A DNA stretch of 64,000 nucleotides. Origin: Hyphomicrobiales bacterium (GTDB lineage: Bacteria > Pseudomonadota > Alphaproteobacteria > Rhizobiales > Beijerinckiaceae). Positions 1 through 7,939 of the stretch are shown here, one piece after another. Each line of letters starts with the position of its first letter. The stretch's first letter is position 1. Both the position numbers and the translations under genes were made by a program. The DNA is taken from contig JADJVD010000001.1 of the NCBI GenBank assembly GCA_016716745.1, positions 372,001 to 436,000 on the forward strand. The letters are read 5' to 3'. Below the pieces are notes generated by a model. The model did not search any database. It was not told the DNA's origin and saw only the letters and a list, made by a program, of their open reading frames with translations.

Positions 1-115
1 TCGTGTCGGTGACCGGGCGCATGCGCGTGCCGAGGCCCGCGGCGAACACCATCGCCGCCGCGGGAACGAAGCGCGCGCGGGCCGCAGTCGCAGGCTGGAA
101 GATCGCGTCGGTCAT
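1..115 (-). CDS. Nucleotidyltransferase (MurU/GlmU-like), N-terminal part only
   Basis: Only the first 38 codons are in the window; the gene runs off the left edge. The visible protein begins MTDAIFQP and reaches the nucleotide-binding signature VFAAGLGTRMRPVTD, the G-x-G-T-R-M-R-P loop of sugar-1-phosphate nucleotidyltransferases. It lies 9 bases downstream of the TsaE-kinase fusion gene and is read in the same direction. In other bacteria a sugar kinase (AmgK) and a nucleotidyltransferase (MurU) act together to recycle N-acetylmuramic acid to UDP-MurNAc, so a cell-wall recycling role is plausible. The substrate cannot be fixed from 38 residues. Confidence 0.75.
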   Translation of the reverse strand, partial: MTDAIFQPATAARARFVPAAAMVFAAGLGTRMRPVTDT

Positions 116-124
116 CGCTCGATG

Positions 125-1672
125 TCAGCTCTCCGGCGGCTGCAACGCCGCCGGCATGTAGGTGTCGAACCATTCGCGCACGCCTTCGAGCGCGGGATGG
201 CGCAGATTCTTGACGAGATAGCTGCGCACGCGCGGCAGATGCGCAAGGTATTGCGGCTTGCCGTCGCGCTTGTCGAGCCGGGCGAAGATGCCGAGGATCT
301 TGGTCGCGCGCTGGGCGCCGAGCAGCGCATAGGCGCGGGCGAAGGCCTGCATGTCGAAGCCGGGCTCGCCGGCGCGGCGCACATGCGCGTAATGGCCGAG
401 CAGGCGCAGCTCCAGCTCGTCCGAAACGGTGACGCGCGCGTCCTGCAACAACGAGGCGACGTCGTAGGCGGGGTGGCCCATGACGCAATCCTGATAGTCG
501 ATGATTCCGACGCGCTTGAGCCCCTGACGCTCCGGCAGCCAGAGCAGGTTCGGCGAATGATAGTCGCGCAGCGTCCATGTCGGCGGCGTGGCGACGACCT
601 CGGCCAGCGCCTCGCGCCAGATGTTGAGGAACACGGCCGCCGCGCCCGAGGACAGGACAACGCGCGCGATATGCGGCGCGAACCACTCGGTCAGCAGCTC
701 GACCTCGATCAGCAGCGCGTCCATGTCGTAGGGCGGGACGCGGTGCAGTTCGCCCTCGCCCCACGGCATCTCGGCGGCGACGGGGCTGGCGTGCAATTGC
801 GCCAGCACGCCGGCGGCCTCGGCGTAGCGCTCGGGAATCGGCCCGTCGGAGTCGACCACGCCGTCGGCGCCGAGATCCTCGAGAATGGCGAGGCCGACAT
901 GCGTGTCGCGCGCGAAGACGCGCGGCGTCGACAGGCCGCGCGCGGCCAGCGCCTCGCCGACCGCGAAGAAGGGACGAATGTCCTCGGCCAGGCGCGCGAT
1001 GGCGCTGTAGGGCTTGCCGTAGCGCACCGGCGGGCCGTCCGGCCGCGGCGGCGAGATCATCAGGATGGCGTGCTCGCCGGAGGGCTTGACCAGCCGCTCG
1101 TAGGCGCGCGTCGAGGCGTCGCCGAGCATGAAGATGCGCTTGGCCTCGGCCCAGCCCGATTGCTCCAGCAATTCGGCGATGGCGCGTTCGCGGGCGACGA
1201 GATCGGCGAGCGCGCCGTAGCCGAACAGGGCGGCGCGGCGATGCGTGTCGCCGAGATCGGGCGCGAGCGCGAAGGCGACCTCGAGACGATCCGGCGGCAG
1301 CGCGTCGCCGGCGCGCTCGGCCCACTCCACCAGCAGCAGCGCGCCCTCGCCCGCCTCCTCCCAGCCGAGTTCGGCGAGCTCGCCCGGATCGCGCAGGCGA
1401 TAAAGATCGGCGTGCACGATGGGGAAGTTCGGCCCCTCGTAGATCTGCATCAGCGTGAAGCTCGGGCTCGGCACTTCGAGCGCGGGCTCGCCCGTCAGGC
1501 GGCGAATGAGCGCGCGGGCGAAGGTCGTCTTGCCGGCGCCGAGGTCGCCCGACAGCGTGACCAGCATGCCGGGCTTGACGAGGCGCGAGACGAGACGGGC
1601 GAAATCGTCCGTCGCGGCTTCGTCGGCGAGTTCGACCGCCCACACCGGATCGATCGGATTACGCGTGGGCAT
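125..1672 (-). CDS. tsaE: TsaE (tRNA t6A ATPase) fused to an aminoglycoside/sugar phosphotransferase domain
   Basis: A 515-residue two-domain protein. Residues 1 to about 155 are TsaE (YjeE), the ATPase that works with TsaB and TsaD to make N6-threonylcarbamoyladenosine at tRNA position 37; the Walker A loop GDLGAGKTT is at 42-50 and the family motif YRLRDP follows near residue 91. From about residue 165 the protein is an APH/choline-kinase fold with the catalytic loop LRDYHSPN (Asp370, Asn375) and the metal-binding motif IIDYQD (Asp392). Related kinases (AmgK) phosphorylate amino sugars at the anomeric position. The start overlaps the end of divL by 14 bases and a nucleotidyltransferase gene follows, so the three are probably one transcript. 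The fusion is known in Rhizobiales; the kinase substrate here is inferred. Confidence 0.9.
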   Translation of the reverse strand: MPTRNPIDPVWAVELADEAATDDFARLVSRLVKPGMLVTLSGDLGAGKTTFARALIRRLTGEPALEVPSPSFTLMQIYEGPNFPIVHADLYRLRDPGELAELGWEEAGEGALLLVEWAERAGDALPPDRLEVAFALAPDLGDTHRRAALFGYGALADLVARERAIAELLEQSGWAEAKRIFMLGDASTRAYERLVKPSGEHAILMISPPRPDGPPVRYGKPYSAIARLAEDIRPFFAVGEALAARGLSTPRVFARDTHVGLAILEDLGADGVVDSDGPIPERYAEAAGVLAQLHASPVAAEMPWGEGELHRVPPYDMDALLIEVELLTEWFAPHIARVVLSSGAAAVFLNIWREALAEVVATPPTWTLRDYHSPNLLWLPERQGLKRVGIIDYQDCVMGHPAYDVASLLQDARVTVSDELELRLLGHYAHVRRAGEPGFDMQAFARAYALLGAQRATKILGIFARLDKRDGKPQYLAHLPRVRSYLVKNLRHPALEGVREWFDTYMPAALQPPES

Positions 1673-4178
1673 CTTTGCTCCTTGCGGCGGCGTCGGTCGT
1701 CAGCGCCGGCGTCGGCTGCGCGGCGGGGAAGACGCAGGTCACGGTCGTGCCTTCGCCCGGCGCCGAATCGATGAACACCTTGCCGCCGTGCAGCTCCACG
1801 AAGGCGCGGACGATGGCGAGGCCAAGGCCGACGCCGCGATGGCGCGAGCCGACCGTGTTGCTCTCGAACCGGTCGAACACGCGGTCGAGAATCTCGGGCG
1901 GGATGCCGCGGCCCTGATCGGACACCTTGAAGACGACCTCGCCGTCGCGGCGCAGCGCGGCGAGCGTCACGGTCTGGCCGGCCGAGGAAAAGCCGATCGC
2001 GTTCGACAGGAGATTGAAGAGAATCTGCCGGATGCGCTTGGAATCGGCGACGAAGGCGCCGACCGCGTCGTCGGCGACGATCTGCAGGCGGATGCCGTTC
2101 TCTTCCAGCCGATCCTGCACGCCCTCGGCGGCGGCGGCGATGGTGCGGCGGATGTCGACATCGCCGAGCGACAAGGTCATCGCGTCGGTGTCGATGGTGG
2201 CGAGATCGAGAATGTCGTTGATGATGGCGAGCAGCGCCGCCGACGATTTCAGGATGTAGCCGGTGTATTCGCGCTGCTTGGCGTTGAGCGGGCCGATGGC
2301 GCCGTCGCCGAGCAGTTCGATGAAGCCGATGATGTGCGTCAGCGGGCTGCGCAGCTCGTAGCTGACGTGATGCACGAAATCGTTGCGCAGGGTCTGCGCG
2401 TCGAGCAGCGCCTGATGCTTGTCCTTCAGCGCGCGCTCGACGTTCACGCCGGCGGTGACGTCCGTGAAGGTGAGCAGCGTCGCCCCGTCCGGCAGCGGCG
2501 AGGCGCGGCAATCGACGACGAGGCCGTCGCGACGGTCGAGCCGGCGGACGAAGCCGGTGCGCGCGTCCTGCAAGCCCGCGACCAGCGCGCGCACGTCGTC
2601 CCACACCTCGTCCTGCGGCAGCAGGTCGGCGCAAAGGCGGCACACGTCGTCGACATGCGGTCCCTTGGCGAGCGTCTCGGGCGCGAGCGACCACAGGCTC
2701 GCCATCGCCGGGTTGGACAGCTTCAGCCGCCCGTCCGTGCCGAACAGGGCGACGCCCTCGCGCAGCGAGTCGAGCGTCTCGCCCTGCACGCGGATGAGGC
2801 CGTTATATTGCGTCTCGAGCTGGAAACGCTGGCTCTCGTCGTCGAACAGATAGGTGACGCCGCCCTGCGGATTGGGGCTGACGACGACGCGCAGCGCGCG
2901 CCCGTCCGGCAGATACCAGGCGCTCTCGCTCGTCTCGATGGTCTGGTAGGCGGCCATCAGCCCGGCCTTCCAGGCGCGGAAATCGGCCTGCTCGGGCAGG
3001 CGGTGCGCGGCGCGCAGCGTGTCGAGCACTTCCGCATCGGTCGGATGCTGGGCGAGGTAGCTCTCCTCGAGGCCCCAGAGCTTGCGATAGGCGGCGTTGT
3101 GGAAGACGAGGCGCTTGGCGCGGTCGAAGATCGCCACCGCCGTCGTCAACTGGTCGAGCGTGCGGGCGTGCGACTCCATCTGCTGGCCGAGATGGGCGCG
3201 CACGCTCTCGATCTCGGACAGATCGAGGCCGACGCCGACGCTGACCCCGTCGGTCGTCGTCTCGGTGACGTCGAGCGCGTGGCGGGCGCCGGCGACGACG
3301 GCGGGCGCGCGCTGGCGCCAGATCTCGCCACTCTCGCGGGCGACGGCCGCCGCCTCGCGCGCGGGGCGCTCCAGCAGTTCGAGCCGGCGCGCCACCGCGT
3401 CGTCGCGCGAGGCGGCCTCGACGGCGCGGGCATAGGCGGCGTTGACCCAGATGAGATCGCCGCGCGCGTCGCGCATCCACACCGGGCTGGCGATCTGGTC
3501 GAGCATGGCGCGCAGCGCCTCGTCCTGCGATTGCAGGGCGGCGTGGCGCTCGCGCAGGCGCGACAGTTCGAGTCGATCCCCCGAGACGTCGCGGATGCGC
3601 ATGACGGCGCGCCCGCCGACGGCGCGGCCGTCGATGTCGAGATGGCGGCCGGCGAGGCTGGCGACGGAAAGGCGGAACGCCTCGCCGCGCTGGCGCAGCC
3701 GCTCGACCGCCGCCTCGAGGCGTTGGGCCGGCTCGGGCGCGAGCCAGGCGCCGAAGCCGAGCACGCGACGCGGCGCCGGCGCGTCGGTGACGAGCGACAG
3801 GTCGCCGTCGATGTCCGGCTCGCTGGTGGCGCCGCCCCAGGCGACGACGATCTGCGGCTCGGCGGCGAGAAACACATTGGCGCGGTCGAGCCGGGCGCGC
3901 GCGTCGCCGAGTTCGGCCCCGAGCGCGGCCTCGCGGCGCATCCAGCGGTTGCGGCCGGTCAGATGCAGCACGGCGGTGACGGCGGTGAGCAGCACCAGCG
4001 ACAGGAAGATCGCAAGGCCCGCGAGGCCCTGGTTCTGATAGAGGGTTTCGAGCGACAGACTCGACAGATCGCCGGCCCGCGCGGGCGCAGCGCCCACCCA
4101 GATCGTTACTGCGCCCAGCGTCGTCGCCTCGCTCCGGGCGCACCAATAGCCGCCGGCGCGCTGCATGTGCGTCGTCAT
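1659..4178 (-). CDS. divL: DivL-type PAS sensor kinase with Tyr at the phospho-acceptor position
   Basis: An 839-residue membrane kinase. A signal-like stretch ends near residue 36, a membrane segment lies at about 51-73, and several PAS-type regions fill roughly 100-580. The dimerisation motif reads HHVSYELRSPL, so Tyr607 stands where ordinary histidine kinases have His. The ATPase domain is intact (SDQGRGIPPE, VGLGLAIV). A Tyr in the H-box is the hallmark of DivL, which in Caulobacter binds phosphorylated DivK and controls the CckA-CtrA cell-cycle relay instead of acting as a conventional kinase. The gene sits between ahcY, with a terminator in the gap, and tsaE. The CtrA link is taken from the family, not seen here. 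Confidence 0.85.
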   Translation of the reverse strand: MTTHMQRAGGYWCARSEATTLGAVTIWVGAAPARAGDLSSLSLETLYQNQGLAGLAIFLSLVLLTAVTAVLHLTGRNRWMRREAALGAELGDARARLDRANVFLAAEPQIVVAWGGATSEPDIDGDLSLVTDAPAPRRVLGFGAWLAPEPAQRLEAAVERLRQRGEAFRLSVASLAGRHLDIDGRAVGGRAVMRIRDVSGDRLELSRLRERHAALQSQDEALRAMLDQIASPVWMRDARGDLIWVNAAYARAVEAASRDDAVARRLELLERPAREAAAVARESGEIWRQRAPAVVAGARHALDVTETTTDGVSVGVGLDLSEIESVRAHLGQQMESHARTLDQLTTAVAIFDRAKRLVFHNAAYRKLWGLEESYLAQHPTDAEVLDTLRAAHRLPEQADFRAWKAGLMAAYQTIETSESAWYLPDGRALRVVVSPNPQGGVTYLFDDESQRFQLETQYNGLIRVQGETLDSLREGVALFGTDGRLKLSNPAMASLWSLAPETLAKGPHVDDVCRLCADLLPQDEVWDDVRALVAGLQDARTGFVRRLDRRDGLVVDCRASPLPDGATLLTFTDVTAGVNVERALKDKHQALLDAQTLRNDFVHHVSYELRSPLTHIIGFIELLGDGAIGPLNAKQREYTGYILKSSAALLAIINDILDLATIDTDAMTLSLGDVDIRRTIAAAAEGVQDRLEENGIRLQIVADDAVGAFVADSKRIRQILFNLLSNAIGFSSAGQTVTLAALRRDGEVVFKVSDQGRGIPPEILDRVFDRFESNTVGSRHRGVGLGLAIVRAFVELHGGKVFIDSAPGEGTTVTCVFPAAQPTPALTTDAAARSKDAHA

Positions 4179-4313
4179 CGGTCCCTCGTCATGCGCCGAG
4201 ACCGGCCCCAGTTACGCGGGCGCCTGCCGGGCCTCGATCGCGGGCGTCCGCCTCGCCCGTCGAATCAAGCGACCATACAAGCCGGCGGTCGATCTGAGAA
4301 TCCGGCTTAACGC

Positions 4314-4343
4314 AAAAACGCCGCCGCGGAGGCCGCGACGGCG
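4314..4343 (-). terminator. Rho-independent terminator after ahcY
   Basis: On the minus strand an 11-base stem with one mismatch (4333-4343 against 4319-4329, 3-base loop) is followed by five T residues (4318-4314). It lies 42 bases past the ahcY stop and separates ahcY from divL. Confidence 0.75.
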
Positions 4344-4384
4344 CGTCTTCAGGCTTGTTCGCGCCGCCGGGGCGGCGAAACGCA

Positions 4385-5791
4385 TCAATAGCGGTAGTGA
4401 TCGGCCTTGTAGGGGCCCTGCGCGGGCACGCCGATATAGGCGGCCTGTTCGGGCGTGAGCCGCGTCAGCTTCACGCCGATCTTGTCGAGATGCAGTGAGG
4501 CGACCTTCTCGTCGAGATGCTTTGGCAGGGTGTAGACCTGCTTCTCATACTTGCCGCCGTGCGCGAACAGCTCGATCTGCGCCAGCGTCTGGTTCGTGAA
4601 GGAGGCCGACATCACGAAGGAGGGGTGGCCCATCGCGTTGCCGAGGTTCACGAGGCGGCCTTCCGACAGCAGGATGATGCGGTGGCCGTCGGGGAACTCG
4701 ATCTCGTCGACCTGCGGCTTGATGTTGTTCCACTTCAGGTTCTTCAGGCCGGCGACCTCGATCTCGTTGTCGAAATGGCCGATGTTGCAGACGATGGCGC
4801 GGTCCTTCATGCCGCGCATGTGGTCGGCGGTGATGACGTCCTTGTTGCCGGTGGCGGTGACGAAGATGTCGGCGCGCTTGACCGCGTCCTCCATCGTGGT
4901 CACCTCGTAGCCCTCCATCGCCGCCTGAAGCGCGCAGATCGGGTCGATCTCGGAGACCATGACGCGGCAGCCGGCCTGACGCAGCGAGGCGGCCGAGCCC
5001 TTGCCGACATCGCCGAAGCCGGCGACCATCGCCACCTTGCCGGCCATCATCACGTCGGTGCCGCGGCGGATGCCGTCGACCAGGCTCTCGCGGCAGCCGT
5101 AGAGATTGTCGAATTTCGACTTGGTGACGCTGTCGTTGACGTTGATCGCCGGGAACAGCAGCCTGCCTTCCTTCGCCATGACGTAGAGGCGATGCACGCC
5201 GGTCGTCGTCTCCTCCGAGACGCCCTTGATGGAGGCGGCGAGACGGGCGAACCAGCCGGGCTTCTCCTTCAGCGTGCGGCGGATCAGCGCGAAGAGGATC
5301 TCCTCCTCCTCCGAGCCCGGCTTGTCGAGGAAGGCGACGTCGCCCTGCTCGGCGCGCAGGCCGAGATGGACGAGCATGGTGGCGTCGCCGCCATCGTCCA
5401 GAATCATGTTGGGCTCGCCGCCGTCGCCCCACTCCAGAATCTTGCGGGTGTATTCCCAATAGTCCTCGAGGCTCTCGCCCTTGACGGCGAAGACCGGGAT
5501 GCCGGCGGCGGCGACGGCGGCGGCGGCGTGGTCCTGCGTCGAATAGATGTTGCACGAGGCCCAGCGGATGTCGGCGCCGAGGGCCTTCAGCGTCTCGATC
5601 AGCACCGCGGTCTGGATGGTCATGTGCAGCGAGCCGGCGATGCGGGCGCCCTTCAGCGGCTGGGAGGGGCCGTATTCGGCGCGCACCGCCATCAGGCCGG
5701 GCATTTCCGTCTCGGCGATGGCGAGCTCCTTGCGGCCCCACTCGGCCAGAGAAATGTCCTTGATGCGGTAGTCGCTGAAATGGTGGGTCAT
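4385..5791 (-). CDS. ahcY: S-adenosyl-L-homocysteine hydrolase
   Basis: This cytosolic NAD-dependent enzyme splits S-adenosylhomocysteine into homocysteine and adenosine, removing the inhibitory product of SAM-dependent methylation. The 468-residue length and the MTHHFSDY start are typical of proteobacterial AhcY. The NAD-binding loop GFGDVGKGSA is present and the C-terminus ends in KADHYRY, the conserved Lys/Tyr tail that reaches into the neighbouring subunit. An AGAGGA ribosome site lies 5 bases before the ATG. A hairpin terminator follows, so the gene is probably monocistronic. A cluster of ATAAAGA half-sites about 90 bases upstream suggests repression by a SAM-cycle regulator. Confidence 0.97.
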   Translation of the reverse strand: MTHHFSDYRIKDISLAEWGRKELAIAETEMPGLMAVRAEYGPSQPLKGARIAGSLHMTIQTAVLIETLKALGADIRWASCNIYSTQDHAAAAVAAAGIPVFAVKGESLEDYWEYTRKILEWGDGGEPNMILDDGGDATMLVHLGLRAEQGDVAFLDKPGSEEEEILFALIRRTLKEKPGWFARLAASIKGVSEETTTGVHRLYVMAKEGRLLFPAINVNDSVTKSKFDNLYGCRESLVDGIRRGTDVMMAGKVAMVAGFGDVGKGSAASLRQAGCRVMVSEIDPICALQAAMEGYEVTTMEDAVKRADIFVTATGNKDVITADHMRGMKDRAIVCNIGHFDNEIEVAGLKNLKWNNIKPQVDEIEFPDGHRIILLSEGRLVNLGNAMGHPSFVMSASFTNQTLAQIELFAHGGKYEKQVYTLPKHLDEKVASLHLDKIGVKLTRLTPEQAAYIGVPAQGPYKADHYRY

Positions 5792-5879
5792 GCGGTCCTC
5801 TGGCGGGGCTGAACGGCGCGCGGCCGGGCGCGGCCCGGCGAGTCGGCGCGCTCTATAGCAGCGCGGCTCAGGGATCGCA

Positions 5880-5903
5880 ATAAAGATATAAAGAAGTCTT
5901 TAT
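5880..5903. promoter_or_regulatory. ATAAAGA half-site cluster upstream of ahcY (candidate operator)
   Basis: ATAAAGAT (5880-5887) is followed directly by ATAAAGA-AG-TCTTTAT (5888-5903), a 7-2-7 inverted repeat. This gives three copies of one half-site within 24 bases, in an AT-rich island of otherwise very GC-rich DNA. It lies 89-112 bases upstream of the ahcY start, where an operator for an ArsR-type SAM/SAH-cycle repressor would be expected. The protein that binds it is not known from this window. Confidence 0.5.
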
Positions 5904-5966
5904 GTGACTCGCCCCAGGCTGTTTCGCCGGTCAGCCGGTTCCGGCGGCATTCCCGCGCCGCGCCGG

Positions 5967-6608
5967 TCAGCGCGGCGTCCATTCGTATTGCATTTGCCGC
6001 GCCGTCGTCCGAGCCATGTCCTGTCCGAGAATCCGCCCGACCAGATGCAGGCTCATGCCGATTCCGGCGGAAATTCCGGCGGAGGTGACGATTCGCCCTT
6101 CGTCCACGAAAGCCTCCTCCTCGATCACTGACACGGCCGGGAAGGCGGCGCGCAGGTCCGGAACGTCCTCCCAATGGGTCGTCGCGCGCCGCCCGTCGAG
6201 CAGGCCGAGGCGCGCCAGCAGGAAGGCGCCGGTGCAGACGGAGGCGACGAGGCGGGCCGTCCGGGCCGCCCCCGCCAGCCACGCCAGCGTCGCCGCGTCG
6301 GCCATCGGCTGCGTCACGACGCCGCCGGGAACGATCAGCGCGTCGAAGGAGGGCGCGTCTGCGAAGCCGCAATCGGCCTCGACTCTGAGGCCATGCCGGG
6401 CCGCGACCAGCCCTGCCGCGGCCGCGACCGTGCGCACGCGAAAGGCCGGCCGATCGAGCCCGAGGCGACGCCCCGACAGCCGCGCGGCCACCGTGAAGAC
6501 CTCGTAGGGGCCGGCGAAATCGAGAATCTCGACCTCGGGAAACAGCAGAACGCCGACATCGAGGCCGCCTTGCCGGGCCTTGCGGCCAAGTTCCTGATCG
6601 AAGGACAT
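5967..6608 (-). CDS. DJ-1/PfpI family protein, isonitrile-hydratase-like
   Basis: A 213-residue protein of the DJ-1/PfpI superfamily. It begins MSFDQELGRK after a GGGAG ribosome site, so the longer upstream reading was not used. The family hallmarks are LDVGVLLFPEVEILDFAGPY near the start, LIVPGG around residue 91, and the nucleophile elbow ASVCTGAF with Cys125, followed by RRATTHW. The last motif is shared with isonitrile hydratases and with the N-terminal domain of GlxA-type AraC regulators. There is no DNA-binding domain, so an enzyme is more likely than a regulator. It is divergent from the aminotransferase gene with about 140 bases between them. The substrate is unknown. Confidence 0.75.
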   Translation of the reverse strand: MSFDQELGRKARQGGLDVGVLLFPEVEILDFAGPYEVFTVAARLSGRRLGLDRPAFRVRTVAAAAGLVAARHGLRVEADCGFADAPSFDALIVPGGVVTQPMADAATLAWLAGAARTARLVASVCTGAFLLARLGLLDGRRATTHWEDVPDLRAAFPAVSVIEEEAFVDEGRIVTSAGISAGIGMSLHLVGRILGQDMARTTARQMQYEWTPR

Positions 6609-6751
6609 GGAAATCTCCCGTGCGATGCGCCGGCGGGACGTTAGCCGCCCTCGGTCGCGGCCGCCGCGCCGCCTGCGGCCAAAGATCGGACGTTTCGCGC
6701 GCGCCGCCGGCGCCTTTTCCGCGCCCGGCGGCGCTGCTAGCACTAACGGCC

Positions 6752-7924
6752 ATGACCGCACCCGCCATGAATCCGATCTTCGCCGACCTGCCGACCACCA
6801 TCTTCGAGGTGATGTCGCGCCTGGCGCGCGAGACCAACGCGGTCAATCTCGGCCAGGGCTTTCCGGACGATCCGGGGCCGGAGGACGTGCGGCTCGCCGC
6901 CTCCGAGGCCGTCGTCAACGGCTGGAACCAGTATCCGCCGATGATGGGGCTGCCGGAGCTGCGCGCGGCCATCGCCGCCCACTACAAGAAGTGGCAGGGG
7001 CTCGAGATCGACGCCGAGGCCGAGACGATGGTCACGTCCGGCGCGACAGAAGCGCTCGCCGGCGCGCTGATGGCGAGCGTGCGGCCGGGCGACGAGGTCG
7101 TGCTGTTCCAGCCGATGTACGACGCCTATCTGCCGCTGGTGCGCCGCGCCGGGGCGATCCCGCGCTTCGTCACGCTGGAGCCGCCGCACTGGCGCATCAC
7201 CGAGGAGGCGCTGGCCAGCGCCTTCACGCCGAACACGCGCGCCGTGCTGTTCAACAATCCGCTCAATCCCGCCGGCGTGGTGCATAGCGACGAGGAGCTG
7301 GCGCTGCTCGCACGCTTCTGCGAGCGGTTCGACGCGATCGCGATCAGCGACGAGGTGTGGGAGCATGTCGTGTTCGACGACCGCCCCTTCCGCTCGCTGA
7401 TGTCGGCGCCCGGCATGCGCGAGCGCACCATCAAGATCGGTTCGGCGGGCAAGATCTTCTCGCTCACGGGCTGGAAGGTCGGCCTCGTCGTCGCGCATCC
7501 GACGATCATGCGCGCCCTGTCGAAGGCGCATCAGTTCCTCACCTTCACGACGCCGCCCAACCTCCAGTCGGCGGTGGCGTACGGGCTGGCCAAGGAGGAC
7601 GCCTATTTTCACGGCCTGCGCCGCGGCCTGCAACGCAGCCGCGACCGTTTCAGCAAGGGTCTCGCCGAGGCGGGCTTTGCAGTGCTGCCGAGCCAGGGCA
7701 GCTATTTCGTCAATATCGACATCGCCCCGCTCGGCGCGCGCGACGACGCGGCGTTCTGCCAGCGGCTCGTGAAAGAGCATGGCGTCGCCGCCATTCCCGT
7801 CTCCGCGTTCTATGCCGAGAACCATGTGCGCAACGTCGTGCGGTTCTGTTTCGCCAAGAAGGACGCGACGCTCGACGCCGCGCTCGACCGGCTCTCGCGC
7901 GCCAGGGCGCAGCTCACCGTCTGA
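6752..7924 (+). CDS. Class I/II pyridoxal-phosphate aminotransferase
   Basis: A 390-residue fold-type I aminotransferase. NLGQGFPD near residue 32 is the substrate-loop signature of the kynurenine/methionine aminotransferase branch. SNP is replaced by FNNPLNPAG (about 167-175), the PLP-ring Asp lies in AISDEVWEH and the Schiff-base Lys is K234 in SAGKIFSLTGWK. The start at 6752 was chosen because it gives the usual length; ATG at 6767 is an alternative. It probably moves the amino group of a sulfur or aromatic amino acid to a 2-oxo acid in the cytosol. A periplasmic polyamine-binding protein gene follows after 15 bases, so the two may be cotranscribed. Confidence 0.85.
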   Translation: MTAPAMNPIFADLPTTIFEVMSRLARETNAVNLGQGFPDDPGPEDVRLAASEAVVNGWNQYPPMMGLPELRAAIAAHYKKWQGLEIDAEAETMVTSGATEALAGALMASVRPGDEVVLFQPMYDAYLPLVRRAGAIPRFVTLEPPHWRITEEALASAFTPNTRAVLFNNPLNPAGVVHSDEELALLARFCERFDAIAISDEVWEHVVFDDRPFRSLMSAPGMRERTIKIGSAGKIFSLTGWKVGLVVAHPTIMRALSKAHQFLTFTTPPNLQSAVAYGLAKEDAYFHGLRRGLQRSRDRFSKGLAEAGFAVLPSQGSYFVNIDIAPLGARDDAAFCQRLVKEHGVAAIPVSAFYAENHVRNVVRFCFAKKDATLDAALDRLSRARAQLTV

Positions 7925-7939
7925 AGGAGGCTTGCTCCG

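Noticed and set aside
1455..4310. 951-codon plus-strand ORF and similar very long opposite-strand ORFs (for example 8555-11551 minus, 58052-60451 plus)
   Set aside because: They lie antisense to clearly conserved genes (divL, argG region, DMGDH-like). Their proteins are Arg/Ala/Gly-rich without motifs, which is the usual effect of high GC on the opposite strand.
5792..5966. SAH or SAM riboswitch upstream of ahcY
   Set aside because: I could not fold the expected pseudoknot; the AT-rich palindrome is better explained as a protein-binding site.
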